Counted from the first letter of the stretch, positions 8,314 through 17,627 are shown. The stretch is DNA of 64,000 nucleotides from Micromonospora sp. 15K316 (GCF_004348525.1 NZ_SMKG01000001.1:147863-211862); one strand, 5' to 3'. Notes: generated by a model not told the origin, from the sequence alone. Made by a program: numbers and translations.

Positions 8314-9762
8314 TCAGGGGGCGATTCCGACGTTCTCGATCCGGCTCCAGCTCCGCTCCTGCCCGGCCGTCATGGCCGGCCAACGCAGCCCGCCCGGGCG
8401 CGGGTTGACCCGCGAGGCGTAGGGGGCGGGGCGGAACCGCGGGTCGTAGAAGCAGCCGGTGCCGTAGCTGCGGTCGAACCCGGCGCAGGAGGCCGCGATC
8501 GAGGCCGGCGTCGGCTTCCGGCCGGTGCGAACCCACCTGTCGAGCGCGGAGATCGAGGCGGCGTACTCGGCGCTGCTCAGCTCGCTGTGCTCGGACTCCC
8601 GGGTGAAGGTCTGCACCAGGTGCTCGTCCCGACCGGCGCCCTGGAGGCTCGCGCGGTACGCGGCCTCGTGCTCAACGAACGCCGTCGGGTCGTCGATCGC
8701 GTGCAGAGTCAGCACCGGAATGGAGACCTTGCCGGTGAGGTCGCTGTCGTAGGCGAGATCGCGCCGGGCGGTGGGATCGGCGGAGAAACGCTGCACACCG
8801 GCGTTGAGCGCCGCGTCGTCGTGCGAGCCGGAGTACCGGACTCCCCGGTTGCTGAACGGGTTACGCCCGCCGAGCCGGTTGTGGACGATGTCGCGGAAGG
8901 TGAAGGTGGCGAAGCGCAGGTGCGACTCCAGCGTGCGCTCCGGAACACCCGTCACGGCCAGGATGTCGTCGAGGTTGCGCTGCTGCGCCGCCGTACGCTC
9001 CTGCGGGTCGGAGGCGTAACCGGTGCACTCCTGCAGTCGGGCGCGCAGCCCGGCGGTGGTCATGGTCGAGTCGGCCCGCAGACCCTCCCAGAGCGGGTAC
9101 TGGGGCTCGCTGGGACGTGGATGGTTCTGGCAGTAGTACTGGTAGACGACGCGCAGGTCGACGCGGTAGTCGTAGCCACGGGAACCGCCGCCGAGGACGC
9201 CGCTGGTGAGCAGGGCGGCGTCGTACGGTCCGCGCTCACCCGCGTAGCTCTCCAGGATCTTCGCGGCGACGTTCCCGCCCCACGACTGCCCGTGCAGGTA
9301 CGTCCGCCTCGGTGTGCCGAACTCGGAGACGAAGAGGCGGCGCAGATTCTCGGTGTCGGCGGCGGCCATGCGTGTGCCGTAGCCGCCTCGCCGGTAGGAG
9401 GAGCCGGCCCAGGCGTACCCCTCGTCCACCATGACCGCCCAGCGGTCCAGGTCCTCGACGCTACGGCTCGGGTCGGACGCCTCGCCCAGGTCCGGCCCGC
9501 CGTGGGCGTGTACGACCAGCGACCCGTTCCACCGCTGCGGAACGGCGATCGCGTAGTAGGCCCCGTTGGCGTCCTGGCCGGTGTAGCAGGTGGCCTTGCC
9601 GGCCAGGTTCGCGGGACATTCGCTCACCGCAGGTCGCGGCCCGTCCGCCCGGGCGGCGGGTGCGGTGCTCAGGGTGCCGAGCATCGCCCCGACGAGCAGG
9701 ACGGCCAGTCCGAGCGGGCGGCGGGACCGGCGGGGAGGCCGGGTGGTTCTCGACGTGATCAC
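8314..9762 (-). CDS. Secreted alpha/beta hydrolase of unknown substrate
   Basis: About 482 residues. I choose GTG 9762 (GAGGAG 7 nt upstream) over GTG 9783. A basic start (SRTTRPPRRSRR) and a hydrophobic stretch ending APAARA form the signal peptide. The mature part shows SLVVHAHGGPD, the nucleophile elbow HGQSWGG and a late Asp in LHAIDDPT, with a His in ESEHSEL, so a Ser-His-Asp triad is plausible. An insertion of about 200 residues sits between elbow and Asp. A Cys-containing tail (CAGFDRSYGTGCFYDPRFRP) closes the protein. The family is conserved in actinobacteria as a putative exported esterase or peptidase; no narrower assignment is safe. Confidence 0.75.
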   Translation of the reverse strand: MITSRTTRPPRRSRRPLGLAVLLVGAMLGTLSTAPAARADGPRPAVSECPANLAGKATCYTGQDANGAYYAIAVPQRWNGSLVVHAHGGPDLGEASDPSRSVEDLDRWAVMVDEGYAWAGSSYRRGGYGTRMAAADTENLRRLFVSEFGTPRRTYLHGQSWGGNVAAKILESYAGERGPYDAALLTSGVLGGGSRGYDYRVDLRVVYQYYCQNHPRPSEPQYPLWEGLRADSTMTTAGLRARLQECTGYASDPQERTAAQQRNLDDILAVTGVPERTLESHLRFATFTFRDIVHNRLGGRNPFSNRGVRYSGSHDDAALNAGVQRFSADPTARRDLAYDSDLTGKVSIPVLTLHAIDDPTAFVEHEAAYRASLQGAGRDEHLVQTFTRESEHSELSSAEYAASISALDRWVRTGRKPTPASIAASCAGFDRSYGTGCFYDPRFRPAPYASRVNPRPGGLRWPAMTAGQERSWSRIENVGIAP

Positions 9763-9913
9763 GGCATCGCTCCTCGTCCTCACCGGCGCATCGATGCGCC
9801 TCGCTGGAGGCTAGGCGGGGCCGGCGGCAATCGTGATCATTGCGTTCATACTGTTCATCGGCGTCGCCGCACCGCGCTTGACTACCGCCTGCCCGGCGGA
9901 CGACTGTTGGCCC

Positions 9914-10441
9914 ATGAATCGTCAGGACTGGCCGGTGTACCACGAGGATCTGGGGAGCCTGGAGCGTGCGCCGGCTCAGGTACGCACCGACTACCTGCGG
10001 ATCGTCGAGCGGATGATGGCCGAGGTGCCGAGGCGTTGGGTGTCGAGGCTTTCCGTGCCCGTGCTGTGGCTGACACTGGGTTCGCACGGCGGTGACGGCA
10101 TCGAGGTGGAGCCGACCGACGTCTACACGCTGTCCCGCCGGCACGGTTACCCCGACGAGTTCCACCGCTGGGTGACGTCGGCGGTGCGGTCCCGGGTCGA
10201 TGAGACCGGGGCGCGCTGCGCCGCGCTCGTCTGTCACAGCGGGATGGGCAGCACGGTTCAGGGTCCCCTGTTGCGGGCGCTGACCGGTCCACCGGACCGG
10301 GAGGTCCACCTGTACGGCGCCCACCGGGACCACCAGCGGCCCTTCTCGGACGTGTTCGAGATCCAGCGCGGACCGCTGCGGCGGCCCCGGTTCACGCACG
10401 AGGTGCATCAGCGACTGGCCGAGGCCGGCCGTGCGGGCTGA
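9914..10441 (+). CDS. Hypothetical protein, 175 aa
   Basis: Cytoplasmic, with no recognised domain. The frame opens at 9833, but the first 27 codons look non-coding, so ATG 9914 is preferred; its ribosome site is weak. The sequence has a GSHGGDGIEVEP block and an ALVCHSGMGST block and ends in a basic tail. Codon use follows the genome's GC3 pattern, which supports a real gene. It is convergent with the NagZ-like gene 28 nt away. Nothing in the context suggests a role. Confidence 0.55.
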   Translation: MNRQDWPVYHEDLGSLERAPAQVRTDYLRIVERMMAEVPRRWVSRLSVPVLWLTLGSHGGDGIEVEPTDVYTLSRRHGYPDEFHRWVTSAVRSRVDETGARCAALVCHSGMGSTVQGPLLRALTGPPDREVHLYGAHRDHQRPFSDVFEIQRGPLRRPRFTHEVHQRLAEAGRAG

Positions 10442-10469
10442 CGGCGGCTCGCCACGCCGGGCGGATCGT

Positions 10470-11654
10470 TCAGCCCTTCGGCCGGAGCGTGTCGACCCGG
10501 GCGACGGACGTGTCGATACGCTCCTGGCTGAGCTGCCCGCGACGGACCAGGTCGACCACCGCGTCGACCGTCTTGCCGACGATCTCCGGGTCGTACACCT
10601 GCTGGTTGGCGAAGACGAGCAGGTCGACGCCGGCCTGCAACGCCAGGCGGACGGCCTCGGCGGAGCCGTGCCGGCGGGTGATGGCGGCCGCCTGCATGTC
10701 GTCGCTGACCACCGGGCCCTGCCAGCCGAGTTCACCGCGGAGCAGGTTCGTGACGACCGCCGGCGACAGCGACGCCGGCCGGTTCGGATCCAGCTGCCTG
10801 TTGAGCACGTGGGCGACGAGCACCGAGTCCGCCGCGCCGGCCCGGATCAGTCGCCGGAACGGCTCCAGCTCGACGCGGTTCCAGGTGTCGCTGACGTCGA
10901 CCACCTCGAAGTCGGTGTTGCCGGCCGCGCTGCCGATGCCCGGGAAGTGCTTGATCGAGGTCTTGACGCCGGCAGCCCGGTGGGCGTGGATCTCCTCGGT
11001 GGCGTTGCTGACGACGACGTCCGGGTTCGCGGAGAAGCTGCGGTCGAGCCGTCCGATCGCCCGGCTCTCGGGGTTGACGTTCAGGTCGACCACCGGCGCG
11101 TAGTTGAGGTTGACGCCGATCCGGGTGAGGCTCGCGACCAGGCCGCGCGCCCACTCCCGGGTCGCCGTCGCCGAGTTCTCGGCGCCGATCTCGGCTTCCG
11201 ACCGGGTGGCCGGGAAGCCGTTGCTCGGGTTGAGCCGGGCGGTACGGCCCCCTTCCTGGTCGATCGAGACGATCAACCGGCGACCCGGTGCGGCGCTCTT
11301 CAGATCCCGGATCAGCGTGGTGACCTGCTGCGGTGAGCGGATGTTCCGCTCAGCGTCGGTCTCCAGGTCGCGATCGAAGAGGATCACCCCGCCGAGGCCG
11401 TTGCGGATGGCCCTGACGATCCAGTCGTCGCGCCCCACCCGGTCCCCGCGGAAGCCCACCACCAGCAGACTGGCGATCTTCCGGCGGAGCGCCGCCTCAT
11501 CCTGCTGCCCCGAGGTGGGTGGGTGAGACTGCGGGTTCGTGGGCTGCGGCGTGGGCGTGGTGGACTGGCTGACCTGGCAGCCCGCGAGTGCGGCCACGGC
11601 AGCCGAGCCGGCTCCCGTGAGCAACAGCCGGCGCGGCACACGCGCTCTGTTCAC
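10470..11654 (-). CDS. GH3 beta-N-acetylhexosaminidase (NagZ-like) lipoprotein
   Basis: About 394 residues. The N terminus has PRRLLLTGAGSAAVAALAGC: a lipobox (LAGC) behind a twin-arginine-like start, so the protein is probably exported and lipid-anchored. It is a single-domain GH3, the length of NagZ, without the second GH3 domain. Visible motifs are IDQEGGRTARL, NLNYAPVVDLN, KHFPGIGSAAGNTD (the NagZ His/Asp loop) and the nucleophile Asp in VVSDDMQA. The expected role is removal of GlcNAc from peptidoglycan fragments or chitooligosaccharides outside the membrane. GTG 11654 is preferred because a TAGCGT -10 box sits 6 nt upstream; GTG 11660 is the alternative. Confidence 0.88.
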   Translation of the reverse strand: MNRARVPRRLLLTGAGSAAVAALAGCQVSQSTTPTPQPTNPQSHPPTSGQQDEAALRRKIASLLVVGFRGDRVGRDDWIVRAIRNGLGGVILFDRDLETDAERNIRSPQQVTTLIRDLKSAAPGRRLIVSIDQEGGRTARLNPSNGFPATRSEAEIGAENSATATREWARGLVASLTRIGVNLNYAPVVDLNVNPESRAIGRLDRSFSANPDVVVSNATEEIHAHRAAGVKTSIKHFPGIGSAAGNTDFEVVDVSDTWNRVELEPFRRLIRAGAADSVLVAHVLNRQLDPNRPASLSPAVVTNLLRGELGWQGPVVSDDMQAAAITRRHGSAEAVRLALQAGVDLLVFANQQVYDPEIVGKTVDAVVDLVRRGQLSQERIDTSVARVDTLRPKG

Positions 11655-11660
11655 GCCCAC

Positions 11661-11666
11661 ACGCTA
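11661..11666 (-). promoter_or_regulatory. -10 box of the NagZ-like gene, leaderless arrangement
   Basis: TAGCGT on the minus strand lies exactly 6 nt before GTG 11654, and there is no ribosome site. Confidence 0.35.
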
Positions 11667-11749
11667 CGAGCAGGCCGGCAGCGCCGACGAGCGGACGCGA
11701 GCGTCTCACCCGTTCGGTGCGGCGCGGAAGCCCCGATGCCACGGCCTCG

Positions 11750-11870
11750 GACGACGCCGCGCTGGGCGGTTTCTGGGCGGCGGCTCTCGGCTGGGGCGTC
11801 TCCCGCGAGGGAACCGGCGTGACCGACCTCGGACCGGAGGGCAACGAGTTCTGCCTCCTCGCCCCCGGCT
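11750..11870 (+). pseudogene. Relic of a VOC/glyoxalase-like gene
   Basis: An open stretch reads GGFWAAALGWGVSREG, then GVTDLGPEGNEFCLLAPG. This matches the first beta-alpha unit (FWAAALGW) and the PxGNEFCL strand typical of actinobacterial VOC-family proteins. Roughly 40 codons survive. The start, the second half and any ribosome site are missing, and the piece lies between two genes on the opposite strand. A chance match to two ordered motifs of the same family is unlikely. Confidence 0.55.
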
Positions 11871-11905
11871 GGTCCACGCCCGCTTCATCCGCTCGCCACG
11901 GCCGG

Positions 11906-12505
11906 CTACCCGGCCAGCACCAGCTCGCGCAGCTTGCTGTCGAGGGCGGCCGCGTCCACCCCGCCCGGCCAACCCCGCAGCAGCGCGCCGCCCTTGGCGA
12001 TCAGCACCACGGTCGGGGGTTCCCGGACGGCGTACGACCGCCCGATGGTGCCGTCGTCGTCGACCACGACCGGGTACTCCACCCGGTGCTCCCGCAGGTA
12101 CTGCTGCAGATTCTGCGGTTCGTCCTCGGTGACCACCCCGACGAACACGACCGTGTCCCGGTGGGTGCGGGCGAGTTCGCTCAGCGCGTCCTGCCGCTGG
12201 GCGCAGAGGGTGCACCACGAGCTGAAGAAGGTCAGCACGACCGGACGCTCGGCCCACAGGTCGGCGAAGGCGACGCCGCTGCCGTCGGTGAGCGCGCCCG
12301 TGACGGCGGGCGCGCCGGGCAGCCCGGACGGGGCCGGGCGCACTGCGAGATCCGCCGGCGCCGGACCGGGCAGCGCCGCGGCGCCACCGGCGACGGGTTC
12401 CGGTCGCGCCGGGGTGTCGCCGCCGCCGGAGCAGGCCGCCGAGGAGAGCGTGACCGACAGGGCCAGCACGACGGCGGCCAGCCGGGCGGCGTAGGTGCGG
12501 GTCAT
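11906..12505 (-). CDS. Thioredoxin-like (TlpA/ResA type) lipoprotein
   Basis: 199 residues. The signal peptide ends at a lipobox (LSSAAC), so it is a membrane-anchored extracytoplasmic protein. After a low-complexity Ala/Pro linker comes an AhpC/TSA-TlpA fold: PVVLTFFSSWCTLCAQRQ carries the CxxC redox pair (CTLC), and the conserved cis-Pro lies in REPPTVVLIAKGG. The expected role is thiol-disulfide exchange outside the membrane. The ATG overlaps the upstream lipoprotein stop (ATGA), so the two are co-translated and may work together. Confidence 0.85.
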   Translation of the reverse strand: MTRTYAARLAAVVLALSVTLSSAACSGGGDTPARPEPVAGGAAALPGPAPADLAVRPAPSGLPGAPAVTGALTDGSGVAFADLWAERPVVLTFFSSWCTLCAQRQDALSELARTHRDTVVFVGVVTEDEPQNLQQYLREHRVEYPVVVDDDGTIGRSYAVREPPTVVLIAKGGALLRGWPGGVDAAALDSKLRELVLAG

Positions 12506-12933
12506 GAGGGGACCACCGCGACGAGCGCCGGCCCTTCGCTGTCGTTCGCGGTGAGGGCGATCGGCGGGTGACCATCGACCACCAACCGGTAGGCGCTCCG
12601 GGCGGCCACCGTGACGGGGACGGCGAATTCGCAGTACGTCGGCACGCGAGTCACCTCCAGGTCCTCCTTGAACGTCGCCACCGACGTACCGGACGGCAGC
12701 GCGCCCTCGGCGAGGGTGCGACCGTCGCCGTCGATCACCTGGAACGGTGACCTGTTGTGGAAGTGGGTGTAGGGGCCGGTGCCGGCGCACTCCACGCCCT
12801 CCGGCCGGATGTTGATGTCCCGGACGAGCACCCGCACGGTCATCGCCGAACGGGCCTCCTCGGCGCCGTCGCACGCGGTGAGCGCGCCGGTGGCCAGCGA
12901 CGGCAGCAACAGCGCTGCGAGCAGACGCCGCAT
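12502..12933 (-). CDS. Hypothetical lipoprotein, 143 aa
   Basis: ATG 12933 lies behind GGAGGA. The signal peptide ends at a lipobox (LTAC). The mature domain is beta-rich, with PYTHFHNRSPFQVID and a second Cys in VPTYCEF. No family is recognised. The 4-nt overlap with the thioredoxin-like lipoprotein suggests a two-gene extracytoplasmic redox or cofactor unit, for example a partner or client of the TlpA-like protein (inference). Confidence 0.7.
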   Translation of the reverse strand: MRRLLAALLLPSLATGALTACDGAEEARSAMTVRVLVRDINIRPEGVECAGTGPYTHFHNRSPFQVIDGDGRTLAEGALPSGTSVATFKEDLEVTRVPTYCEFAVPVTVAARSAYRLVVDGHPPIALTANDSEGPALVAVVPS

Positions 12934-13077
12934 CAGTCCTCCAGATCGTTCGGTGGCCGCAGGCCGGGGCGGTGGGCAAGTGATCATCCCACCGCCCCGG
13001 ACCCGCGGGCGTGCTCCCGGGTCGCCGTCCGGGACTCGTGTCGACTCGACGAGATCCAGGAGCTCCGCCCTGGGTGG

Positions 13078-15141
13078 TCAGCCGAGCTGTGCGCGGGGCC
13101 GCTCGACCCGGCACTGGCTGGTCACGGTCTTGCCGGGGTCGCTCTCCGAGGTGGCGGTGAGCGTCACCAGGGTGGTCGCGCTCGCCCTCGCGCCGGCACC
13201 CACCGAGACGTTGACCGGCGTGGAGGCTCCGAACTCGGCCGTGGCCAGTTCGTTCGGCAGCTCCACCCGCCAGCCCTTGCCACCGACACTCGCCGAGAGC
13301 CGGTACACGTCGGACTTGAGGTACGCGCTGGCGTCCTCCGGGTGCTGCTGCCCGCCGGCCACGTACCGGCCGGTGTTGGTCAGGTCGAATGTGCAGGTCG
13401 CGCCCTTGCCGCTCGGCTTGCCCCGGGTCACCAGGTGGCCCTTGGAGAGCTTCACGCCGTGCCGGCTCGGACCGGCGCCGTCCAGCGAGCGGACCGCCAC
13501 CGTGTACGACAGCACGCCGTCGCGGTCCCGGCGGAGGTTGAGCACGTAGAAGTGCAGCCGGTTGGCCTCGTCCACGTACTCGTACTCGCTGCCCGAGTTG
13601 GCGCCGGCGTGGAAGAGCGCGTCGGAGAGCTGCCGGTAGTCACCCATGGTGATCTTCTGCGGGGTGCCGTCCGGCTGGTAGAAGTCCACCATGTCGATGT
13701 CCTGCGGGTTGGCGTCGACGACCCAGACGAACGGCGCGCTGTCGGCGTTCTTCGTCTTGCTGATCAGCACGCCACTGTCCGGCGTGAACGAGTCCGCGCC
13801 CATCCGGTCGACGACCTCGACGGTGTAGTTGTTGTACCGGCCGCCGTCGCAGAGCGGGTCGGTGGCGACGGTGCACGCCGGCGAGCGGTCGGCGTCCATG
13901 GCGATGTTGATGCCGGTCAGCCCACCCTCGCCCGCGTCCACCGCGCGGGCGGTGACGTCGGCGACGACCATGCCCGACGTGCCGAGCGCCTCGCGGGAGA
14001 GCCGCAGCGCGTGCTCCTCACCGAGCAGCCCGATCTTCAGCTTGTCCCGCAGCGTGTGCAGCGACCCCATGGATCCGCCGTTCACCGGCGGGATCTGCCA
14101 GCGGGTGTGCGGGCCACCGGGACCGTTGAACGAGCCGCGCGACATCATGCTCCAGATGCCGGTGTACGCGCGGCGCAACGGGGTGCCGTACGGGTTGTTG
14201 TAGTTGTCGCCGATGCTCAGCAGGTGGCTGAGCTCGTGGGCGTAGACACCCATGCCCGAGCTCTCCGCCTGCGTCGACGAGCCGCCGCCGGCGTTCGGCC
14301 AGATGGTGGCCGCCGCCTTCCAGGACGTCCAGGGGACGTAGCGGGTCGACGCCCAGTTGGGCAGCGCGGGGTCCGGCGGGCCCCAGGCGTCCGGCACGTC
14401 CTCCTTGGTCTGGAACATCATCTGGCCGAACTCCTGCCAGGTGGAGGACTCGTCCTGGCCGGCGGAGAGGATGAAGACCAGCTCGAAGCTGTCGGCCACC
14501 TCCTCGCCGACCGCGGCGCGCCAGGCGCCGAGACCGTCGGTGCGGATGTTCTTCGCACACGTGTCCCCCGCCGGGCAGGCGCCGGGGTTGAAGCCGTTGT
14601 CGATGCCGTACTGGTACGACTTCGCCGGCATCTCGTACGGGCCGAAGCCGGTGAGGTCGACGCCGTAGCGGCCGTTGGAGTCCTGCATCCAGTACTCGTG
14701 CAGGGTGTGCCCCTTGTTCAGGTCGCCCGGCTTGTTGAGGAAGTCGGTGTAGAACTGCGCGACCTGGGTTCGTGGCACGTTGGTGGCGGTCGCCTGCGGG
14801 TTGCCGAAGACCGTCGAGCCGGCAGGCTGGGTGATGACGAACGGCTGGTCGACGTAGTCCAGGGTGACCAGGGCGATGTTGAAGTTGCGGACGGAGCCGC
14901 GCACGTTCGGGTCGGCCCAGTTCTTGCCCGGAACCCGCTTGTAGTCGTCCCAGGTCATCGAGTCCGGGTTCTGCCAGTTCTGCGGATCGATGGCCTGGAA
15001 CGGCGCGGGACCGTCCGGCGGGTGGTGGCCACCTGGTGCGGCGGTGGCCGGCCCGGTGGCGCCGGTCGCAACCAGGACGGTCGCGACAGATGCGGCCATC
15101 ACCGAACGCCACACCGCGCGCCTGGAGGGCAAAAGGTGCAT
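13078..15141 (-). CDS. Secreted M6 (immune inhibitor A-like) metalloprotease
   Basis: 687 residues; ATG 15141 behind GAGAGGTGA. Signal peptide about 1-35. The M6 catalytic zinc motif HELSH sits at 302-306 (VYAHELSHLLSIGDN), with the family's downstream WSMMSRGSFNGPGGPH block about 30 residues later. An N-terminal pro-region and a C-terminal beta-sandwich of about 150 residues flank the catalytic part. It is predicted to degrade extracellular proteins after export. The gene is monocistronic, has a candidate promoter at 15230-15259, and is divergent from the lipase-like gene. Confidence 0.9.
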   Translation of the reverse strand: MHLLPSRRAVWRSVMAASVATVLVATGATGPATAAPGGHHPPDGPAPFQAIDPQNWQNPDSMTWDDYKRVPGKNWADPNVRGSVRNFNIALVTLDYVDQPFVITQPAGSTVFGNPQATATNVPRTQVAQFYTDFLNKPGDLNKGHTLHEYWMQDSNGRYGVDLTGFGPYEMPAKSYQYGIDNGFNPGACPAGDTCAKNIRTDGLGAWRAAVGEEVADSFELVFILSAGQDESSTWQEFGQMMFQTKEDVPDAWGPPDPALPNWASTRYVPWTSWKAAATIWPNAGGGSSTQAESSGMGVYAHELSHLLSIGDNYNNPYGTPLRRAYTGIWSMMSRGSFNGPGGPHTRWQIPPVNGGSMGSLHTLRDKLKIGLLGEEHALRLSREALGTSGMVVADVTARAVDAGEGGLTGINIAMDADRSPACTVATDPLCDGGRYNNYTVEVVDRMGADSFTPDSGVLISKTKNADSAPFVWVVDANPQDIDMVDFYQPDGTPQKITMGDYRQLSDALFHAGANSGSEYEYVDEANRLHFYVLNLRRDRDGVLSYTVAVRSLDGAGPSRHGVKLSKGHLVTRGKPSGKGATCTFDLTNTGRYVAGGQQHPEDASAYLKSDVYRLSASVGGKGWRVELPNELATAEFGASTPVNVSVGAGARASATTLVTLTATSESDPGKTVTSQCRVERPRAQLG

Positions 15142-15485
15142 CAGATCACCTCTCAGGTCGGGGGTTGGAGAAGGCGGGGCGATCGAAGGCCGATGAGGCT
15201 CACCGTCCACATGATCACTCCAGATTCCGAATCTAGGAGTCGGCCTGCCCGCGGTCACTGTGCAGATGTCGGCAGGTGGGCCGGGTCCGGTTCCGACACA
15301 TGCAGGAGAGGAGCGCGTGCCCTTCCCGTCGTCAGCCGGGATCGGTCGTCCGCGGCGTCGAGTCGCCTCTTGCCGATGGCCCGCGCCGGGCGTAGGAAGA
15401 ACACCACGTCGCACCCGGTCCGCGCCCGTCTCCGGTTCTCCCACCGGGTGTCCGTCCACCGAGTCCACCGTCGAAGGAGATGCGT
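15142..15485. other. Divergent intergenic region between M6 protease and lipase-like genes
   Basis: 344 nt without a supported gene. It contains a 13-bp perfect palindrome AGATTCCGAATCT (15222-15234) overlapping the presumed -10 box of the M6 gene, and a Pro/Arg-biased GC-rich stretch on the right side with no recognisable signal. Confidence 0.5.
15230..15259 (-). promoter_or_regulatory. Candidate promoter of the M6 gene
   Basis: Minus strand: AGTGAC (15254-15259), 18-nt spacer, TAGATT (15230-15235). The -10 box is part of the palindrome at 15222-15234, which could be an operator. Confidence 0.35.
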
Positions 15486-17522
15486 GTGACGACCCGCAGA
15501 CGGCTCCGTCTTACCGTGTCCGCGCTGGTGACCGCCGGTGTCGTGCTGCTCGGCACAACCGCCGCCGCGGCCCCGGCCGTGACGCTGGCGCATCCGGCCA
15601 CGAATGGCGCCTGCGATCCGATCGACCCGACCGCCTGCCTGCTGCCGTTCCCGAACGACTACTTCACCGTGCCCGACCCGGCCAGCCCCACCGGCAAACG
15701 GGTACGGTTCGCGGCCGACGCGATGCCCGCGAACGCGCAGGGCGTCCCGATCGACCCGACGGAGTGGAACCGGCAGGACGGGTTCAGTCCCGGCTCGCCG
15801 ATCCTCGTGCACGTGCCCGGCCTGGACGCGACCGCCACGGGGATCGCGCCGGTCACCGACATCGGCCGCTCGCTCGCCCCGGACGCGCCTATCGTGTTGA
15901 TCAACAGCGCCACCGGCGCCCGTACGCCGTACTGGGCGGAGCTGGACGCGCACGCCACCGGGGAACCCGACCGGCAGCTGCTCATCATCCGTCCGGCGGT
16001 TGCCCTCGCCGAGGGCGCCCGGTACGTCGTGGGCCTGCGCGGCATGCGCGACCGGGCGAAGGCGCTGATCCCCACGCCGAAGGCGTTCCGGGCGTACGTC
16101 ACCGGTGCCGGCCTCGGCCGCAAGGACCGCCGCGTTCCGCAGATGAAGCGCGTCCTCGCCGACCTGACCAGGGCCGGCGTCAGCCGTCACAGCCTCTATC
16201 TCGCCTGGGACTTCACGGTGGCGAGCCGGCAGGGTCTGACCGGGCGGATGCTGGCGATCCGGGACGGGGCCTTCGCCGGTCTCGGCGCGGCGGCGCCGCC
16301 GGTCACCGTCACCCACGTCACCGAGTACCCGCCCGAGCAGGATCCGCGGATCGCCCGGCAGGTGGTCGGCACGATCGGGGTGCCGTCGTACCTGACCGGT
16401 GACGGCGGGCCCGGCTCGCGGCTGCACTACGGGCCGACCCACGGCGACGGGACGGCGCCCAGCAGGTACGCCCTGCCCACACCGTCCGGCGCGACACTCC
16501 AGGCGGACTTCGTCTGCAACATCCCGCGCAGCGCCTCCGCGTCCCGCCCGGCGCACCTGTCGCTCTACGGTCACGGGCTGCTCGGCAAGCCGACCGAGAT
16601 CAACGCCGGCAACGTCAAGACGATGTCGGCCACGTACGGCTTCACGTTCTGCGCGACCAGCTGGATCGGCATGGCCGACGCCGACGTGCCCTACGTGGCC
16701 GGCACCTTCGCCGACCTCAGCGCCTTCCCCGCCGTGGTGGACCGGCTACAGCAGAGCTTCCTGAACTTCCTCTTCCTGGGCCGGGCGATGATCCACCGGA
16801 AGGGCTTCGCCGCCGACCCGGCGTTCCAGGACGCCCACGGACGGCCGCTGATCGACGTGGCCGGCGGCCTGCACTACGACGGCAACAGCCAGGGCGGGAT
16901 CAACGGTGGCGCGCTCACCGCCGTCGCCCAGGACTGGACCCGCTCGGTGCTCGGCGTACCGGCCATGAACTACTCCACCCTGCTGCAGCGCAGCGTGGAC
17001 TTCGCCCCGTTCCAGGCGATCATGGATGGCTCCTACCGGGACCGCGCCGACCAGCAGCTCATCTTCGCCCTGCTGCAGATGCTCTGGGACCGGTCGGAGG
17101 CCAACGGGTACGCCCAGCACATGACCGATCGACCGTTGCCGCGCACCCCGGCCCACCAGGTGCTGATGCACGTGGCCTTCGGTGACCAGCAGGTCTCCCC
17201 CGCCGCGGCGGAGGTCCAGGCGCGCACCATCGGTGCCCGCCTGCACACGCCCGCCATCGCCGCCGGCTGGTCGTCCGACGTGCAGCCGTACTGGGGCATC
17301 CGGCCGATCCCGAGGTACCCGTACGCCGGCTCGGCGATGGTGATCTGGAACAGTGGCGCGGCCTACGCGCCCCCGACGACGAACCTCGCCCCGGCCGGTC
17401 CCGAGTACGGCGACGACCCGCACGAGTTCCCGCGCGCCCAGCCCGGAGCGCAGAAGCAGAAGGCGACGTTCCTGCTCACCGGAAAGGTCATCGACGTGTG
17501 CGGGAGGCAACCCTGCGCCTGA
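15486..17522 (+). CDS. Secreted lipase/esterase-like protein (VolA-type N-terminal pattern)
   Basis: 678 residues. GTG 15486 is preferred because AAGGAG lies 7 nt upstream; ATG 15480 would sit on the ribosome site. Signal peptide about 1-28. The N-terminal part has LPFPNDYFTVPDP, WNRQDGFSPGSP and ARYVVGLRGM, an order that recalls bacterial virulence-factor lipase (VolA) N domains. The C-terminal half is an alpha/beta hydrolase: LYGHGLLGKP (oxyanion), HYDGNSQGGINGG (nucleophile Ser) and a late HVAFGDQQVSP (Asp region). Four to six Cys suggest disulfides. Function: probable extracellular lipase or esterase; substrate unknown. The terminator stem begins at the stop codon. Confidence 0.7.
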   Translation: MTTRRRLRLTVSALVTAGVVLLGTTAAAAPAVTLAHPATNGACDPIDPTACLLPFPNDYFTVPDPASPTGKRVRFAADAMPANAQGVPIDPTEWNRQDGFSPGSPILVHVPGLDATATGIAPVTDIGRSLAPDAPIVLINSATGARTPYWAELDAHATGEPDRQLLIIRPAVALAEGARYVVGLRGMRDRAKALIPTPKAFRAYVTGAGLGRKDRRVPQMKRVLADLTRAGVSRHSLYLAWDFTVASRQGLTGRMLAIRDGAFAGLGAAAPPVTVTHVTEYPPEQDPRIARQVVGTIGVPSYLTGDGGPGSRLHYGPTHGDGTAPSRYALPTPSGATLQADFVCNIPRSASASRPAHLSLYGHGLLGKPTEINAGNVKTMSATYGFTFCATSWIGMADADVPYVAGTFADLSAFPAVVDRLQQSFLNFLFLGRAMIHRKGFAADPAFQDAHGRPLIDVAGGLHYDGNSQGGINGGALTAVAQDWTRSVLGVPAMNYSTLLQRSVDFAPFQAIMDGSYRDRADQQLIFALLQMLWDRSEANGYAQHMTDRPLPRTPAHQVLMHVAFGDQQVSPAAAEVQARTIGARLHTPAIAAGWSSDVQPYWGIRPIPRYPYAGSAMVIWNSGAAYAPPTTNLAPAGPEYGDDPHEFPRAQPGAQKQKATFLLTGKVIDVCGRQPCA

Positions 17523-17550
17523 GCCGTGCCCGCCCGACGCGGCTCAGGCG
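17516..17550 (+). terminator. Terminator overlapping a stop codon
   Basis: 11-bp perfect arms (CGCCTGAGCCG 17516-17526; complement 17540-17550) with a 13-nt loop. The TGA stop of the lipase-like gene lies inside the left arm. Confidence 0.75.
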
Positions 17551-17605
17551 TCGTCGGGCGACATCCTGCCGCCGATGCCGGGTCGGCAGGTTCCGGCCGA
17601 CGGGA

Positions 17606-17626
17606 ATTGAGTCGGGTCGACTCAAG
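17606..17626 (+). promoter_or_regulatory. HAIR element (HspR-binding inverted repeat)
   Basis: TTGAGT (17607-17612), N7, ACTCAA (17620-17625) is a perfect match to the core of the HspR-associated inverted repeat (CTTGAGT-N7-ACTCAAG); the right arm also has the final G. It overlaps the -35 region in front of the hsp20 gene. Confidence 0.85.
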
Positions 17627-17627
17627 T

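Noticed and set aside
9844..9858. GTTCAT direct repeat that resembles a PHO box
   Set aside because: The repeat period is 9 bp, while PhoP boxes have 11-bp repeats of GTTCACC type, and no phosphate gene is near.
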